A stretch of DNA of 64,000 bases from Desulfomonilaceae bacterium (GTDB taxonomy: Bacteria > Desulfobacterota > Desulfomonilia > Desulfomonilales > Desulfomonilaceae): positions 83,508 through 147,507 of the forward strand of contig JBAZSD010000009.1 in the NCBI GenBank assembly GCA_041662605.1, read 5' to 3'. The stretch's first letter is position 1. Each line of letters opens with the position of its first letter. Shown here one piece after another: positions 26,217-34,453 of the stretch. The translations under genes were made by a program, and so were the position numbers. The notes beneath the pieces are model-generated. The model was not told where the DNA came from. It saw only the letters and a list, made by a program, of their open reading frames with translations, and did no database searches.

Positions 26217-27201
26217 GCGACCTCTGTCTTCGACACCGCTATAATAACGGTTTACAAGATTTTAATAAAGATTTCTATGGGACAAATGTCGTTCCATATC
26301 CCAAAATAAATCATTTCCAGACAATTTTGTCATTCCTTTCTCGGTTTACAGTTAATTCGGGACATCAAGTATTTAAACGTCTCTGAGCGATTTAAGCGCG
26401 CAACCAACATCAGCCCGATATATTCTTCATAATGTTGCTTAAAACATCTCACAACGAATTCAAGGGGCCCTCTGATAGAAGAGGCGGTTTTAAATTTTAA
26501 CCATACAGCAGGTATGTAGAGCGGAAAGACATCCACCGCGTGCGTGTAGAGACGCCAACTGAACTCGAATCAGTGGTTCCAACATAACCGTGACGACATA
26601 AACGGAAATGACCAGAGGGGGGGATCAGAAAATCCTGGCTGTTGGATTGAACATTCCACTCCGCAAAGGTCCACTAATTGCCAGGCCTCAATTCCTGTAC
26701 ATTGGCGGTTCGCGAAAAGAATAGCTGGCCCTAAGCTATTAAGGGGTGGTTACTAGCGACCCACGATAATCTTCCTGATTTTGGGAATACGAGATTGTTT
26801 CTTGACACCCGAAGCTCATTTATTTGCCCATCACGCCGCTTTCATTTCCCTGGCCCTCAACATGCAGTTGCTCTTTTTAAATTCCCGTTTTGATCCCGCA
26901 TGTTTCGGCCAGGGCAAGCGTCGCGCCGCCAGACATCTTTTGCTTTTTCCCGTTACATATTGCGGCGTCGTTCCTTGGTTTACGGACTATATCACGCCGC
27001 CTGCTAATACTCCGTCACGTCACGTGCTTTCCGATAATATCTGTATTGCACGTTCCTTGCCGGGCAACAGGCGTGCCCGCAGCGGCTTTCTCGGCCATTC
27101 CTCGGCCATCTCAGGCGGTCTTACCATCCTGTTTCCCATCGGATTAATTCATGTTTGTCGTCGCGTTCCAGAACCCTGGTTGGTTCCAAGTGGGCGGTCT
27201 T

Positions 27202-27271
27202 ACATAAAATGGCGTTTTCCGACCCTGCCGGGTTCCATTCGCTGCCGCTCATCCGAAAACAAATTTTATGT
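27202..27271. repeat. Long imperfect inverted repeat
   Basis: Arms ACATAAAATGGCGTTTTCCGA (27202-27222, 21 bp) and TCCGAAAACAAATTTTATGT (27252-27271) pair with few mismatches. The GC-rich loop holds its own small hairpin ACCCTGCCGGGT. It could be a structured RNA or a mobile-element end. Confidence 0.55.
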
Positions 27272-27354
27272 CATCTCTTTTCTCAGTCTACAGGTTTGGG
27301 CTCTATGGATTATTTGTTGGTGGCTGTTCTGAACAGATCACAGCTATGTCCGCG

Positions 27355-27400
27355 CCCACCCGCCTGTGACGGCTCTGGCTACCGCCGCCTACATCCCTCT
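27355..27400. repeat. 40-bp repeat flanking higBA, left copy
   Basis: Shares a CCTGT(G/A)ACGGCTCTGGC core and CATCCCTC end with 28164-28205. The two copies bracket the higBA pair in the same orientation. Confidence 0.6.
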
Positions 27401-27446
27401 AAACAGTCTTCTTGATACAACACCTCAAAAACATTATAGTTCACTC

Positions 27447-27743
27447 GTGCGAGTCATTTCGATGAAAAAGCTGAGGGAATTTTGGCAGCATGGCCACGCA
27501 GAGGCTGAAAAGCCGTTGCGGTCCTGGTATGAAGAAACTAAGAAGGCTGTCTGGCAAGGCCCTGCAGATATAAAGGCCCGATATCAACACGCGAGTTTGC
27601 TTGCTAAAAACAGAGTTGTCTTTAATATTAGCGGCAATAATTACCGTCTTGTCGTCTGGATTAGATACGACAAGCAAATTGTCTTCATTCGATTCGTGGG
27701 TACTCACGCTGAATATGACCGGATTGACGCCCAGGAGATCTAG
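27447..27743 (+). CDS. higB: HigB-family toxin (mRNA interferase)
   Basis: I use the GTG at 27447, giving MRVISMKKLREFW as in relatives; the frame extends to 27366 and an ATG lies at 27462. The product is 98 residues. Family motifs are NRVVFNISGNNYRLVV and VFIRFVGTHAEYDRID. HigB toxins cleave mRNA on the ribosome. As usual for the hig locus, the toxin gene comes first, with the antitoxin gene starting 2 bp after the stop. The pair lies near the left end of the island. Confidence 0.88.
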   Translation: MRVISMKKLREFWQHGHAEAEKPLRSWYEETKKAVWQGPADIKARYQHASLLAKNRVVFNISGNNYRLVVWIRYDKQIVFIRFVGTHAEYDRIDAQEI

Positions 27744-27745
27744 AT

Positions 27746-28135
27746 ATGGAAATTAAACCAATCAAGACTGAAGCTGATTATGAGGCAACACTCAGTGAAA
27801 TAGAAAAACTCTGGGACTCAGGACCGGACACTCCCGAATCCGACAGGCTCGACATACTCGTTACTCTGGTTGAAGCTTATGAAACCAAGCACTATCCGAT
27901 CGATCCGCCTGATCCGGTAGACGCTATTAAATTCCGCATGGAACAGATGGGTTTAACTGACAAAGACTTAGGTAAATATATGGGCGGTCGCGGCAGAGTT
28001 ACCAAAATACTTAACCGTCAACTCCCCTTGAGCCTGGATATGATCAGGAAACTGCACAAAAATCTTGGCATACCGGCCGAAGTTCTTATATCTGAACCGT
28101 CTATTTCCGAAGGAACAATCACGCCCAGGGTATAG
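27746..28135 (+). CDS. higA: HigA-family antitoxin with HTH domain
   Basis: 129 residues. The N-terminal part (EADYEATLSEIEKLW) is the dimer/toxin-binding region typical of HigA, and the C-terminal part (about 70-120) is an XRE-type helix-turn-helix containing MGLTDKDLGKYMGGRGRVTK. It neutralises HigB and represses its own operon. A diverged second higBA pair lies at 61071-61768, outside the island. Confidence 0.88.
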   Translation: MEIKPIKTEADYEATLSEIEKLWDSGPDTPESDRLDILVTLVEAYETKHYPIDPPDPVDAIKFRMEQMGLTDKDLGKYMGGRGRVTKILNRQLPLSLDMIRKLHKNLGIPAEVLISEPSISEGTITPRV

Positions 28136-28163
28136 GGGTAATCGGCTTACCTTGCTGGGGACA

Positions 28164-28205
28164 CCCACCTGTAACGGCTCTGGCCTTCGGCCACCTCCAT
28201 CCCTC
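28164..28205. repeat. 40-bp repeat flanking higBA, right copy
   Basis: CCCACCTGTAACGGCTCTGG followed by a GGCCTTCGGCC palindrome and CATCCCTC. It lies 29 bp after higA and resembles 27355-27400. Confidence 0.6.
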
Positions 28206-28228
28206 GATCCAGACGTGGCGTGACGGTA

Positions 28229-28660
28229 TCACTTAAACTTATCTGTAAAAATAATCCTCTGGTCTATCCACTGAATTAATTCATCAAAAGCCATTTTGTT
28301 CTCGGCTATGGAAAGAGCCACATTCACAATTTCCTTGCTGGTAATATCTCTCAGATCTGCTCCGTTCAGGTTCAAAAACCAAAACATTGCCGTCATTCCA
28401 GTTCGTTTGTTTCCATCCACGAATACGTGTCTGGTAATTATGTTGAATGCGTATACCGCCGCTTTTTCCGCCAGTGTTGGATAAGGATCGCTTTGACTTT
28501 GTCCAATCGTGACCACATCGAGAAGATATCCCAAGCTGTTGGGGTTATGTAAAACCCCTGCAAAACTGGTCTCTATCCCCTCTGAACTTAAATGTCGACG
28601 ATGAATCTCTATGAGGTCGGAGAACTCCAGATACTTTATAACTTGGCTAGTTTCTTCCAC
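28229..28660 (-). CDS. doc: Doc-family toxin (Fic fold)
   Basis: 143 residues. The Fic/Doc catalytic motif is HVFVDGNKRT (residues 78-87), with HRRHLSSEG near the N-terminus and LNGADL after the motif. Doc kinases inactivate EF-Tu by phosphorylation using ATP. The start overlaps the small upstream gene by 25 bp, a normal toxin-antitoxin arrangement. Most conserved positions are present, so it is probably active. Confidence 0.88.
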   Translation of the reverse strand: MEETSQVIKYLEFSDLIEIHRRHLSSEGIETSFAGVLHNPNSLGYLLDVVTIGQSQSDPYPTLAEKAAVYAFNIITRHVFVDGNKRTGMTAMFWFLNLNGADLRDITSKEIVNVALSIAENKMAFDELIQWIDQRIIFTDKFK

Positions 28661-28833
28661 GCTGACCGATATTTTCTGAGAATGTTTTCCAGCATTTCAT
28701 CTTTGGAGGCTTTGCCATCGGTAGGACAGGAAACACCCATTTCCTTTAACTGAACATTCCTGTGAGCACGACCATCACTAGTTCGGTCGGTTTCGCTACA
28801 CGAAGTGTTGATTTTTGATTTTAGAATTGTCAT
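28636..28833 (-). CDS. Probable antitoxin partner of Doc
   Basis: 65 residues, encoded immediately upstream of and overlapping doc. It does not resemble classical Phd; it has a polar N-terminus and a basic C-terminal helix LENILRKYRSAWKKLAKL. Small proteins of this kind precede doc-like genes in other genomes as I recall, and position supports an antitoxin role. Inference from context. Confidence 0.6.
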   Translation of the reverse strand: MTILKSKINTSCSETDRTSDGRAHRNVQLKEMGVSCPTDGKASKDEMLENILRKYRSAWKKLAKL

Positions 28834-28865
28834 TGGTGTTTCCCAAGCAGTTGCTAATCTTTCTG

Positions 28866-29021
28866 ACAGTCTATCTTAATCCAAAGTTCGACAATGATCC
28901 AAATAAATATCAAGAAGATCTCAAAATCATGGCCCTCATCAAAAACAACATTCTGGATTATCCCTCGACCGCTTCTTTGCGCAGGGCCCGCCTAAGACGC
29001 ACATTAAGGGGTCTCATTTAA
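28866..29021 (+). other. Possible gene remnant
   Basis: A frame ending at 29021 encodes a natural-looking segment (NDPNKYQEDLKIMALIKNNI, then STASLRRARLRRTLRGLI) without a credible start or ribosome site; upstream of it lies the start of the divergent antitoxin gene. It may be the decayed C-terminus of a lost gene. No family recognised. Confidence 0.3.
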
Positions 29022-29853
29022 CTCTCTTTTCCCCCAAGAAGTTATTCTGAATCATCCATCTCTTGTCATAGGGCCCTCGCCGGGGCCGTGTTGGATCCAG
29101 TAACCTGAATCCCTTTATCGGTATTTTTTCAAGAGGATCGACAAACTCAGATGGAGCGCCTAATCGTTCCAAGGCCCATCCTAGCCGCTTGATAGCGGAG
29201 GCTTTACCATATCGCACGGCATACCCGACCAGTTTTTCCAGGTCCAATTCATGGATGTGTCCTTCGAGAGTTGCCAACGCCTCTCCGATTCCTCCAAATA
29301 GCCTTGGCGAAACAAAAGTCTCAAGAATAGTACGCTCCTTATCTGTAATTGGAATCCGGAAACGCTCATCAACCCATACGTCTTCTATTCCAAAAAAATG
29401 GTCCGGTATCACGGTTACATACTCATATTTTGCGCCCCAGATATCCCACGCGTGCTTCCCGGCTTTTTTCACCTTAGATTCTCTCATGGTCGGGGTGACT
29501 ACCTTTTGGGGAGTGAATGCTGTCACGATATGGGGTATCTGATCGGTAAAACCATGATGGCTCATTGCGGACCAGTGGCTTATCGCTGAAGGCTCCACCA
29601 TTCTAGTGGCGACGGCGAATGGGTGTACTTGGACACCACCTGGCAAGGAGCCGGTCCCGGCGTAAAGGCCGCGCCTCAGTCTGATAATCCACCCGGCCTG
29701 TGAAAGATGTGAGAGAACTTGCGACAAGTAATTGTCGGAAATTCCGATCTTCGCAGCAGCGGTTTTAGCCTCCCCGACAGTGAATATGAACAGACCCTGG
29801 TCGGCTAATACCTGGAGAAGGTTCAATCCTTTTGTGTTACCGTAATCTATCAT
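29014..29853 (-). CDS. AbiEi-family antitoxin/transcriptional regulator
   Basis: 279 residues. An N-terminal winged helix (about 5-70, NLLQVLADQGLFIFTVGEA and ISDNYLSQVLSHL) is followed by an AbiEi-type C-terminal domain with RGLYAGTG, AISHWSAMSHHGFTD and ITDKERTILE. AbiEi is the antitoxin of the Type IV AbiE abortive-infection system. The usual nucleotidyltransferase toxin AbiEii is not beside it, so this copy is orphaned or acts as a stand-alone regulator. Confidence 0.8.
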   Translation of the reverse strand: MIDYGNTKGLNLLQVLADQGLFIFTVGEAKTAAAKIGISDNYLSQVLSHLSQAGWIIRLRRGLYAGTGSLPGGVQVHPFAVATRMVEPSAISHWSAMSHHGFTDQIPHIVTAFTPQKVVTPTMRESKVKKAGKHAWDIWGAKYEYVTVIPDHFFGIEDVWVDERFRIPITDKERTILETFVSPRLFGGIGEALATLEGHIHELDLEKLVGYAVRYGKASAIKRLGWALERLGAPSEFVDPLEKIPIKGFRLLDPTRPRRGPYDKRWMIQNNFLGEKRVK

Positions 29854-30198
29854 CTACCTCACCTTGGGAACTCATTAATAGATATCTTACTGCGTAATTA
29901 TTATTTAATAAAGTGATTGTAGTAAGGTTTCTAATTAGGGATGATTAAATTGCCCCGTTCGCGAGACAGATAATCAAATTGCTTCAAACGAAATAGGATT
30001 GTCACGGAAACAGGGTATTCGGAAAAAAAGTTTCTATAAATAACAAAGACCCTTCCGGGCCTCGATGGCGTTCGTCGCATCATGGATAACCAACTTCGCA
30101 TTACCCACACGAATTTTCAGTTTCGGAAAGCCCCGCTCTTGGCTGGTTATGTTCCAAGCAGAGAATTATCACTTAATCAAGGTTTTCAGGCGCACAAA
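29854..30198. other. Intergenic region
   Basis: 345 bp, AT-rich next to the AbiEi gene start, where its promoter should lie. I see no gene, repeat or clear terminator. Confidence 0.35.
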
Positions 30199-30513
30199 CT
30201 AACACCCTTTTCGGATTTCTCGTCTCTGTTTGACCACGTCCCAAACAATTTCAGGGTGAACTTCAGCTATTTGAAGTAATACTTTGGCTGGGCCCCGGGG
30301 CGTTCGACGCTTTTGTTCCCAGTTTTCCAACGTACGGACACTGATCCCAAGCATAGTTGCAAAGTCGGATTGGGTGGCCCCAAGTTTGGTCCTTATGGAT
30401 CTAACATCCGGCCCTTCTACCTTGAACACTCGCGATGGCTCCATCGCTCCCCGAATTATTGATCCGGCTTGATGTATACTTTCAAGCAGTTCCTGGAACA
30501 TCTCTTCTTTCAT
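30199..30513 (-). CDS. XRE-type HTH antitoxin (NadS/HigA-like)
   Basis: 104 residues. The helix-turn-helix spans about 38-92 with IRTKLGATQSDFATMLGIS and RTLENWEQKRRTPRGPA, the classical second-helix signature of NadS antitoxins. It overlaps the upstream toxin gene by 4 bp and would repress the pair. Confidence 0.85.
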   Translation of the reverse strand: MKEEMFQELLESIHQAGSIIRGAMEPSRVFKVEGPDVRSIRTKLGATQSDFATMLGISVRTLENWEQKRRTPRGPAKVLLQIAEVHPEIVWDVVKQRREIRKGC

Positions 30514-30827
30514 AATAACTCCTCTTGAACAAGTTTTCTGAGGGTCTTCAGTTGCTCTCGGCTAACGTCATTCTGAGCGCTTTTCGAGTAAATGTAGATC
30601 ATGTAAATGGTTTCGCGATTTACGACCCAGCAGTATATTACCCTTACTCCGCCCCTCTTTCCTTGTTTCTTGAAAACCCATCTTATTTTTCTCAGACCTC
30701 CTGAGCCCTGAATGGGCGCGCCGTCGTCAGGATATTCAGTTAGATGGGCTTGCAACGCTCGGTACTGGTCGTCCGGTAATAGATCCAAGATCGCCTTTGT
30801 GAAAATAGGGGTTTCGATGAATTCCAT
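30510..30827 (-). CDS. RelE/ParE-superfamily toxin
   Basis: I choose the ATG at 30827 (MEFIETPIFTKAI), the usual start of this subgroup; the frame extends to 30854. The product is 105 residues. Conserved features are GSGGLRKIRW, RGGVRVIYCWVV and IYMIYIYSKSAQND. RelE-type toxins cut mRNA in the ribosomal A site. Partner antitoxin follows with a 4-bp overlap. Confidence 0.85.
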   Translation of the reverse strand: MEFIETPIFTKAILDLLPDDQYRALQAHLTEYPDDGAPIQGSGGLRKIRWVFKKQGKRGGVRVIYCWVVNRETIYMIYIYSKSAQNDVSREQLKTLRKLVQEELL

Positions 30828-30982
30828 AATAGCCTTGACTGAAAGGTACGCCATTGGCGTGAAGCTGTCAACATCGTTAACAAAAATATTTCAATAGCCA
30901 TGTAATTGTCATATTATCAGTCATCTCTCATCAGCCGCAAACATTAGCCGGGTCAATATCGCCGAGACTATGGGGGTAAGAA

Positions 30983-31225
30983 ATGAAAGTTATTGCCGTT
31001 GCTATTATCTTCAGTCTACTTCCAGTAATCAGCTTCTCGTCCGACCGAAGCACGCAGGTTCGGGACCGATACGGTAATCTTGTCGAGACAAAAGAAAGAC
31101 ACGGAGACGATACCACCGTTCGTGATCGCTACGGAAACATCAGTCGAACCGAACAACGTGAAGGCCGACAAAAGATTATCCGCGATCGCAACGGGAATAT
31201 TATTGGAACAGAAGAAGTTGATTAA
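30983..31225 (+). CDS. Small secreted protein with three tandem repeats
   Basis: 80 residues. A signal peptide (MKVIAVAIIFSLLPVISFSS) is followed by three repeats of about 17 residues, each built on (V/I)(R)DR(Y/N)GN(L/I) then a Thr/Glu pair. This looks like a small beta-repeat export product. It lies 49 bp upstream of mrr on the same strand. Function unknown; it may be a phage- or plasmid-type cargo gene. Confidence 0.6.
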   Translation: MKVIAVAIIFSLLPVISFSSDRSTQVRDRYGNLVETKERHGDDTTVRDRYGNISRTEQREGRQKIIRDRNGNIIGTEEVD

Positions 31226-31273
31226 GTTTTCCCGTGGAACTGGCAGAATCGTGAAGAATAGAGGTAGGTCAAC

Positions 31274-32185
31274 GTGGCAATTCCAGATTTTCAAACCATA
31301 ATGTTACCACAATTAAAATTGTTGGGTGATGGTAAAGAGCATTTAGTTCGTGAGCTTACACAAAAATTAGCTGAGGAGTTCGACTTATCCTCCGAAGAAC
31401 TCAGTGAGTTACAGCCGAGTGGTCAGGGAGTTTTTTATAATCGAGCAGGTTGGGCTCGGACTTATTTATCCATTGCCGGTCTTATAAAACTCTCACGTCG
31501 CGGGTGTTATCGAATAACGAATCTGGGCAAAGATGTGTTAGGAAAAAAGCCCAAAGCAATAAACAAGAAATATTTAGAACAATTTCCCGCATATTTGAAA
31601 CATCAAGAGGAAAAGAAAACTAAGGTCCAAGATTCAGAAGACTTGACTCCTGAAAAAACTGGACTTACGCCTGATGAGATTATTATTAAGGCCCATAGGG
31701 AAATCAGTGACGCCCTCGCCCAACAGCTTCTGACTAATATCAAAGGATGTTCTCCAGCTTTTTTTGAAAAGCTAGTGATCGAGTTACTTGTTAGGATGGG
31801 TTACGGCGGCTCCAGAGATGACGCAGCTCGGGCAGTAGGCAAATCTGGGGATGGCGGAATTGACGGAATTATTGATGAAGACAGACTCGGGCTGGATTCG
31901 ATTTACATCCAGGCTAAACGCTGGGACGATGTTGTTGTCGGCAGACCTGAAATTCAGAAATTCGTGGGGGCTCTAGTTGGGAGACAGGCGAATAAAGGAA
32001 TATTCATTACAACTTCGACGTTTTCAGAGACAGCAAAGAAGTTCGTCAACGGTATAGAAAAGAAAGTCGTCTTAATAGATGGTGGAAAACTTGCTGAGTA
32101 TATGATTAAGTATGACGTGGGAGTTTCGCTAACCACGTCTTACCAGATAAAAAAAATCGATTCCGATTACTTCACTGATGAATAG
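31274..32185 (+). CDS. mrr: Mrr-family restriction endonuclease
   Basis: 303 residues from a GTG start behind GAGGTAGG. The N-terminal winged-helix domain (about 5-90) begins VPxF-like and contains FYNRAGWARTYLSIAGL. The C-terminal Mrr catalytic domain (about 165-290) has the PD-(D/E)XK elements KSGDGGIDGIID, YIQAKRW and RPEIQKFVGAL, all matching E. coli Mrr. Mrr cleaves DNA modified by foreign methylases. It is convergent with the 699-residue nuclease-like gene (39 bp apart). Confidence 0.92.
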   Translation: MAIPDFQTIMLPQLKLLGDGKEHLVRELTQKLAEEFDLSSEELSELQPSGQGVFYNRAGWARTYLSIAGLIKLSRRGCYRITNLGKDVLGKKPKAINKKYLEQFPAYLKHQEEKKTKVQDSEDLTPEKTGLTPDEIIIKAHREISDALAQQLLTNIKGCSPAFFEKLVIELLVRMGYGGSRDDAARAVGKSGDGGIDGIIDEDRLGLDSIYIQAKRWDDVVVGRPEIQKFVGALVGRQANKGIFITTSTFSETAKKFVNGIEKKVVLIDGGKLAEYMIKYDVGVSLTTSYQIKKIDSDYFTDE

Positions 32186-32224
32186 CCGCTGCCAATGGAA
32201 TTTGCCGCATTCACCACCGGCTTT

Positions 32225-34324
32225 TCATTTTGGATTGGTTCTTTTTTGGTTCAATCCTTTTACAAACTCGTACTCATATATTGGATCACGTGACCCATAC
32301 GAAACACTTCGAGTTAGTTCCACGGCAGTTTTCAAGGACTCAGCATCATGTACATCATCCAATATGTGAAGGAATTGTGGAAGACTCATGAATATACAAT
32401 CTGCGAACCAGCCCCGCGATTGATCAGCGGACAGTGAAAAGAGAATTTTTCTATAATCTCTCAACCTTTGCAGGGTTTTTTCTGTCTTAAGCTTTTCCTC
32501 TACATTTCCTCTCATGAAAGTAAAACCAGTGGTATATAAATAGTTCAGCACGTCCCTGAAAATCTTGTTGTCATGAAAAGCGCCGTAATCCTTCAGGCTG
32601 ACGACGACATTGCAGATTCTTCGTCCATCTAGCGCTAAGGTCTGGAATTGATTGGTTTCATTAACTTTAAGCTCGTGAGTCTCCCCCAGACTTAACGATA
32701 GCATTTGCCTAGTGAGCTGAAAGAGCCCCTTAATCAATCCACCACCTAAATCTTCTAATACCTCCACAATGTTACCTTGTCGTGATGGGACACTGAGGCC
32801 TTTTTTCTTACATTCAAACAGTAGAATAGTATCTTCGGTCTCTATAACAGCGTCAAAATCACCGTTTTCCACACAGTCACTTTTGTAATCACCGTTTAAG
32901 ACCGTAATTCCCTTTTCAAGGAGCAAATTGCGAATAAACTTTTCGAAGGCGTCGCCGATTTTCTGATTCAGCCTTCGGATTCTATTGGATTTCAGAGCCG
33001 CATATATGGCCTCATAGAAGCCGGGCGCTGACAACGTCGGGTGCATGAAACAGAAACTTCTCTTGTCCAGTCTTATCAGGGGCTTGAATGCGAAGTCATC
33101 TTCATCAACAGTATTGTTTCCCGGTAATAGGCATTTGGTCGATATGGCTTGTTGTTCCACTGAAAAGTCTTCCAGCATTTGGTCAATAGTGCTGAGATCA
33201 ATCCCTCTCAAGCTGTTATAAAGTTTATCTATTTTTATAACGTTTGGGCCTGTATCCTGTTCGCACAAATGAAATATGCAGTCCGCAAATGCTGCCGCAT
33301 CATGAAATGACCATTTCAACCCACAATTAGGGCTTGGGTGGTTCACTAAGGGGAAAATCCCGAGAATTATTCGAGAAACGTCTGCTGGCCGAAGGTCTCT
33401 AGGTCGAAACAACTGGTCGAAAAATGGATATTCCCCAAAAATATCAATAAATGAATGACGTGGTTTGATAAATTTCTCAACCTTAGAGTATGGCTGTAAA
33501 TCATACATGGCAGCCAGCCTCCTCGCGTCCTCTATTATCTCATTTAAAAGTTTGCGTTCGGAAGGATGTGCGATCAGACCATCATTCAAATGTTTGACTG
33601 CGACATTTAACAGATATCCTACAGGCAAAAGCGGTTCTGGCGCTGGAGAACCCGCCGCCCCCAAGCTGCCCAAATAATGTTTTGCGCTATATGCCGTAGG
33701 CCCCCCGGAGTTACTGTCTAGAAGATATCGCGATAATTTGTGCCCTCCTAACATCCTAATATCAGCATCAAGTTTTTCAACTATGGCCAATTCACCCCCA
33801 TTTGGCAGGTCGATGCGTCCATTATCAACGTTTACAGAATACTTTCGGTCTCGAAAATACTTGGCGCTCTCAGCTACGGCAGCTTCGCGGGGGTGAAAAA
33901 GGCGAAAGTCCTCTCTGGGGCGATGGGAATTAAAGATCAACATGTGTTCTCTCACCAGCCCAACCGCCTCTCGCCATCGTGGCTCACAAGATGTGAGTTT
34001 TGCGAAATCAGAAGTTCTAGACACCCAGGATATTATGCACCCCAATATGCCGTAATAATTTTCTATAGGAAGCCCGTCCAAGAAATGTCTTAGCAGCAAA
34101 TGCTTCCGGAGTATGAATAAATGACTGAGGTTGGATCTCGACTCTCCTAGGAGCAACCCCTCCACTCTATTCTTTATGTGGTCACTTATAATATCCAAAG
34201 AGTGGTTCTCGTCTGGTGAAAGGCCATAATGGGCCAGGATATTATCGAAATCCAGCGTGGTTGGCCGTTGCGGGATTTCCCCACCATCTACCCAATCTCT
34301 AAAGATTTGTTCTGAAGGAAACAT
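32225..34324 (-). CDS. 699-residue protein with PD-(D/E)XK-like nuclease motif, unknown family
   Basis: A large protein with no family I recognise. About residues 455-510 hold a pattern typical of PD-(D/E)XK nucleases: a helix with GDAFEKFIRNLLLEKG, then GDFDAVIET, then a strand ILLFECKKKG, which would supply the D, E and K catalytic residues. Residues 1-440 are mostly helical and would be a sensing or targeting part. The gene is third in the mod-res direction, 129 bp after res, so it probably belongs to that operon or defence module. Nuclease activity is inference from motif and context. Confidence 0.7.
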   Translation of the reverse strand: MFPSEQIFRDWVDGGEIPQRPTTLDFDNILAHYGLSPDENHSLDIISDHIKNRVEGLLLGESRSNLSHLFILRKHLLLRHFLDGLPIENYYGILGCIISWVSRTSDFAKLTSCEPRWREAVGLVREHMLIFNSHRPREDFRLFHPREAAVAESAKYFRDRKYSVNVDNGRIDLPNGGELAIVEKLDADIRMLGGHKLSRYLLDSNSGGPTAYSAKHYLGSLGAAGSPAPEPLLPVGYLLNVAVKHLNDGLIAHPSERKLLNEIIEDARRLAAMYDLQPYSKVEKFIKPRHSFIDIFGEYPFFDQLFRPRDLRPADVSRIILGIFPLVNHPSPNCGLKWSFHDAAAFADCIFHLCEQDTGPNVIKIDKLYNSLRGIDLSTIDQMLEDFSVEQQAISTKCLLPGNNTVDEDDFAFKPLIRLDKRSFCFMHPTLSAPGFYEAIYAALKSNRIRRLNQKIGDAFEKFIRNLLLEKGITVLNGDYKSDCVENGDFDAVIETEDTILLFECKKKGLSVPSRQGNIVEVLEDLGGGLIKGLFQLTRQMLSLSLGETHELKVNETNQFQTLALDGRRICNVVVSLKDYGAFHDNKIFRDVLNYLYTTGFTFMRGNVEEKLKTEKTLQRLRDYRKILFSLSADQSRGWFADCIFMSLPQFLHILDDVHDAESLKTAVELTRSVSYGSRDPIYEYEFVKGLNQKRTNPK

Positions 34325-34453
34325 ATTTTTATTTTGGCCCTTACTCTCCCGTAGCTATCTTTAACGTATTAAAGCGGCAGATGAACGGTGATATTAAATA
34401 CTTAACAGAAGGCTTTCGTTATTCTTTACCGTATTAAACCTCGATCGCCTCGG

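Larger units (their letters stand above)
26104..27446. other. Gene-poor left end of the island
   Basis: About 1.3 kb with open frames in several registers but none with a recognisable protein, ribosome site or codon pattern. It contains a copy of CGCAAATCTCACGCA at 26202-26216 that also occurs near the integrase end, a large imperfect inverted repeat at 27202-27271, and a 40-bp repeat unit at 27355-27400. A minus-strand frame at 26330-26536 could be a decayed gene. Otherwise I see nothing in it. Confidence 0.5.

Noticed and set aside
26330..26536. 68-residue minus-strand frame
   Set aside because: Looks mildly protein-like but has no family match, no ribosome site and no partner; may be a remnant.
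26781..27332. 183-residue open frame in the gene-poor island end
   Set aside because: Composition is unnatural (many Cys, Pro and Arg), other frames are open too, there is no ribosome site, and the large inverted repeat lies within it.
30082..30279. 65-residue plus-strand frame
   Set aside because: No ribosome site or recognisable protein, and it overlaps the end of the XRE antitoxin gene on the other strand.
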